55,363 nt of DNA from Saccharomonospora azurea NA-128. Lineage in GTDB: Bacteria > Actinomycetota > Actinomycetes > Mycobacteriales > Pseudonocardiaceae. Every line of letters starts with the position of its first letter. Within the stretch, counting starts at the first letter, position 1. A program made the position numbers and the translations under genes. Of this stretch, positions 54,104-55,363 are shown piece by piece. The notes beneath the pieces are model-generated. The model worked only from the letters and a program-made list of their open reading frames with translations. It was not told the origin of the DNA and did not search any database. The stretch is taken from assembly GCF_000231055.2 (NCBI RefSeq), contig NZ_CM001466.1, positions 976,481 through 1,031,843 of the forward strand. Reading direction: 5' to 3'.

Positions 54104-55120
54104 ATGACGCTGGTGCTGGGTGTGAACGGATTCGGCCGTGTCGGGAGGGCCCTGGTGCGCTGCGTGCTCGCCCGAAGCGACGGTGCCGAGCCCGTCGAGG
54201 TGGTCGCCGTGAACGACCCCGCCGACAGGGAGACGCTCGCGTACCTGCTCGAGTACGACTCGACGTACGGGCGGCTGGACCAGCCGGTGCACGTGCGCGG
54301 GCACACCCTGTGCGTCGGCCCGCATCGCATCGCGCTGACGCAGGGCGAGCGGCCCGGTGACGTGGACTGGCGACGGTCCGGCGTCGACGTCGTGGTCGAG
54401 ACCACCGCACCCGCTCCGGCGCGCCGAGATGCGGCGGCCCACCTCGACGCCGGCGCCGGCAAGGTGATCGTCGCGGGGTACCACCCGGACGCCGACGCCA
54501 CCATCGCGGTCGGCATCAACGACGACGACTACGACCCACGCCACCACCACGTCGTGTCCGCCGCGTCGGGAGCCGCGCACTGCGTGGCACCGATGCTGCG
54601 GGTGCTGCACCGCGCCTTCGGCGTCCGCCACGGCATCCTGACGACGATCCACAGTTACACCAACGACCAGTCCCTGCTGGACCGACCGCACCGCGACCGC
54701 CGTCGGTCGCGTTCGGCGGCCGTCAACATCGTGCCGACGACCACCGGAGCGCCACGGTCGCTGAGTGCGCTGTTGCCCGAACTCGCCGGTGCGACCGAGG
54801 CGGTGTCCGTCCGGGTGCCGGTGGAGGACGGCTCGCTGGCGGACCTCACCGTCGTCGTGGGCTCGCCCGTGACGACAGGCCAGGTGAACCGCGCGTTCGC
54901 CGACGCCTCGTCGGGGCGGCTGCGCTCCCACCTGCGCTACACCGAGACTCCGCTGGTCTCGCGCGACGTGGTGGGCTCGGCGGAGTCGTGCGTGTTCGAC
55001 GCGGGACTCACCACCACGTGCGCCGGTCTCGTGAAGGTCTTCGGCTGGTACGACAACGAGTGGGGCTACGCCCACCGGCTGCTGGAACTCGCCGAGCTGC
55101 TCAACCCCGGAGGTTCGTGA
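54104..55120 (+). CDS. GAPDH homologue lacking the catalytic cysteine
   Basis: A 338-residue type I glyceraldehyde-3-phosphate dehydrogenase homologue: NAD fold VLGVNGFGRVGRALVR and VVAVNDPADRETLAYLLEYDSTYGRL, then VVSAASGAAHCVAP where active enzymes have SNASCTTNCLAP. The nucleophilic Cys is Gly156 and both threonines are Ala; the second Cys (160) remains. The base His183 (TTIHSYTNDQ) and the late WYDNEWGYAHRL are conserved. Normal GAPDH chemistry should be impossible, so it may be a regulatory or moonlighting pseudoenzyme. ATG with GAGGG upstream; its stop overlaps the protease start (TGATG). Confidence 0.88.
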   Translation: MTLVLGVNGFGRVGRALVRCVLARSDGAEPVEVVAVNDPADRETLAYLLEYDSTYGRLDQPVHVRGHTLCVGPHRIALTQGERPGDVDWRRSGVDVVVETTAPAPARRDAAAHLDAGAGKVIVAGYHPDADATIAVGINDDDYDPRHHHVVSAASGAAHCVAPMLRVLHRAFGVRHGILTTIHSYTNDQSLLDRPHRDRRRSRSAAVNIVPTTTGAPRSLSALLPELAGATEAVSVRVPVEDGSLADLTVVVGSPVTTGQVNRAFADASSGRLRSHLRYTETPLVSRDVVGSAESCVFDAGLTTTCAGLVKVFGWYDNEWGYAHRLLELAELLNPGGS

Positions 55121-55363
55121 TGGCGTGCCACCGGATGGGGCGGGTGGGAGGCGTCCCCGTGGAGGTGCATTCCTCGGCCGCCGCGGCGGTCGCGGTGCTC
55201 ACGGCCGTGTTCGCGCTCGGACTGCTGCCCGTCACCGCCGCCGAGGCCTCGATCGCGTCGTACTGGTTCGCCGGGTTCGGCGTCGCGCTCGCGGTGTTCG
55301 CCTCCCTTCTCCTGCACGAACTCGCCCACGCCGCCGTGGCCCGCCGCTACGGCGTCGGCACCC
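55120..55363 (+). CDS. Site-2 protease (M50) family protein, partial
   Basis: The first 81 codons are in the window; the gene runs off the right edge. MACHRMGRVGGVPVEVHSSAAAAVAVLTAVFAL begins with a membrane helix, a second helix follows, and the zinc-protease motif HELAH is in SLLLHELAHAAVARRYGVGT. In M. tuberculosis the related Rv2625c lies beside a CBS protein and universal stress proteins in the DosR regulon, the same company as here. ATG overlaps the stop of the GAPDH-like gene. Confidence 0.85.
   Translation, partial: MACHRMGRVGGVPVEVHSSAAAAVAVLTAVFALGLLPVTAAEASIASYWFAGFGVALAVFASLLLHELAHAAVARRYGVGT

Overview
The window is GC-rich throughout, uses many GTG starts and ATGA/GTGA stop-start overlaps, and carries a DosR/DosS two-component system, a DprE2-like arabinan-type reductase, a CebR-type cellobiose operon and actinobacterial P450/[3Fe-4S] ferredoxin pairs. 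This points to a chromosomal segment of an actinomycete, most likely of the Pseudonocardiaceae (Saccharomonospora/Amycolatopsis type); the family assignment is inference. No rRNA, tRNA, insertion sequence or CRISPR array was seen, and no gene-free stretch exceeds 300 bases.

Left part (1-33.3 kb): carbohydrate uptake and accessory metabolism. In order: the start of a siroheme-synthase-type gene, an ankyrin protein, a TetR regulator, xylA with a divergent ROK regulator, a cebEFG-bglC-cebR-like cellobiose operon with CebR boxes, two alpha/beta hydrolases around a CGNR zinc-finger regulator, a zinc alcohol dehydrogenase plus SMP-30 lactonase divergent from a LacI regulator, a galactofuranose-type ytfQRT-yjfF transporter with a Gfo/Idh oxidoreductase, an orphan iron-siderophore binding protein behind an iron box, a YghZ-type aldo-keto reductase, a cytochrome P450 cluster (P450, TetR, ferredoxin, ferredoxin reductase, P450, ferredoxin) behind a perfect 20-bp palindrome, a KDG kinase/KDPG aldolase/GntR set whose kinase is broken by a piece of a flavin monooxygenase gene, an AlkZ-like protein and an AEC transporter.

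Right part (33.4-55.4 kb): a hypoxia/dormancy island resembling the M. tuberculosis DosR regulon. It has dosR and a haem-GAF dosS, three Acg-type nitroreductase homologues, four universal stress proteins, a CBS-BON protein, the start of an M50 protease, a P1B-5 metal ATPase with a hemerythrin tail, and a fermentative set (phosphoketolase, acetate kinase, pyruvate oxidase, OsmC, and a GAPDH homologue lacking the catalytic cysteine). DosR-box-like palindromes lie upstream of most transcription units, usually 36-77 bp before the start codon. Phosphoketolase and acetate kinase would make ATP from pentose phosphates when respiration fails; the stress proteins and nitroreductases would handle redox state and dormancy.

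Scattered through both parts are four short arrays of a 21-bp direct repeat (core GCGGACACGCGTGCG). Three begin immediately after a stop codon and one runs into a ribosome binding site. I know of no described function for them, and they are the best candidate here for something undescribed.
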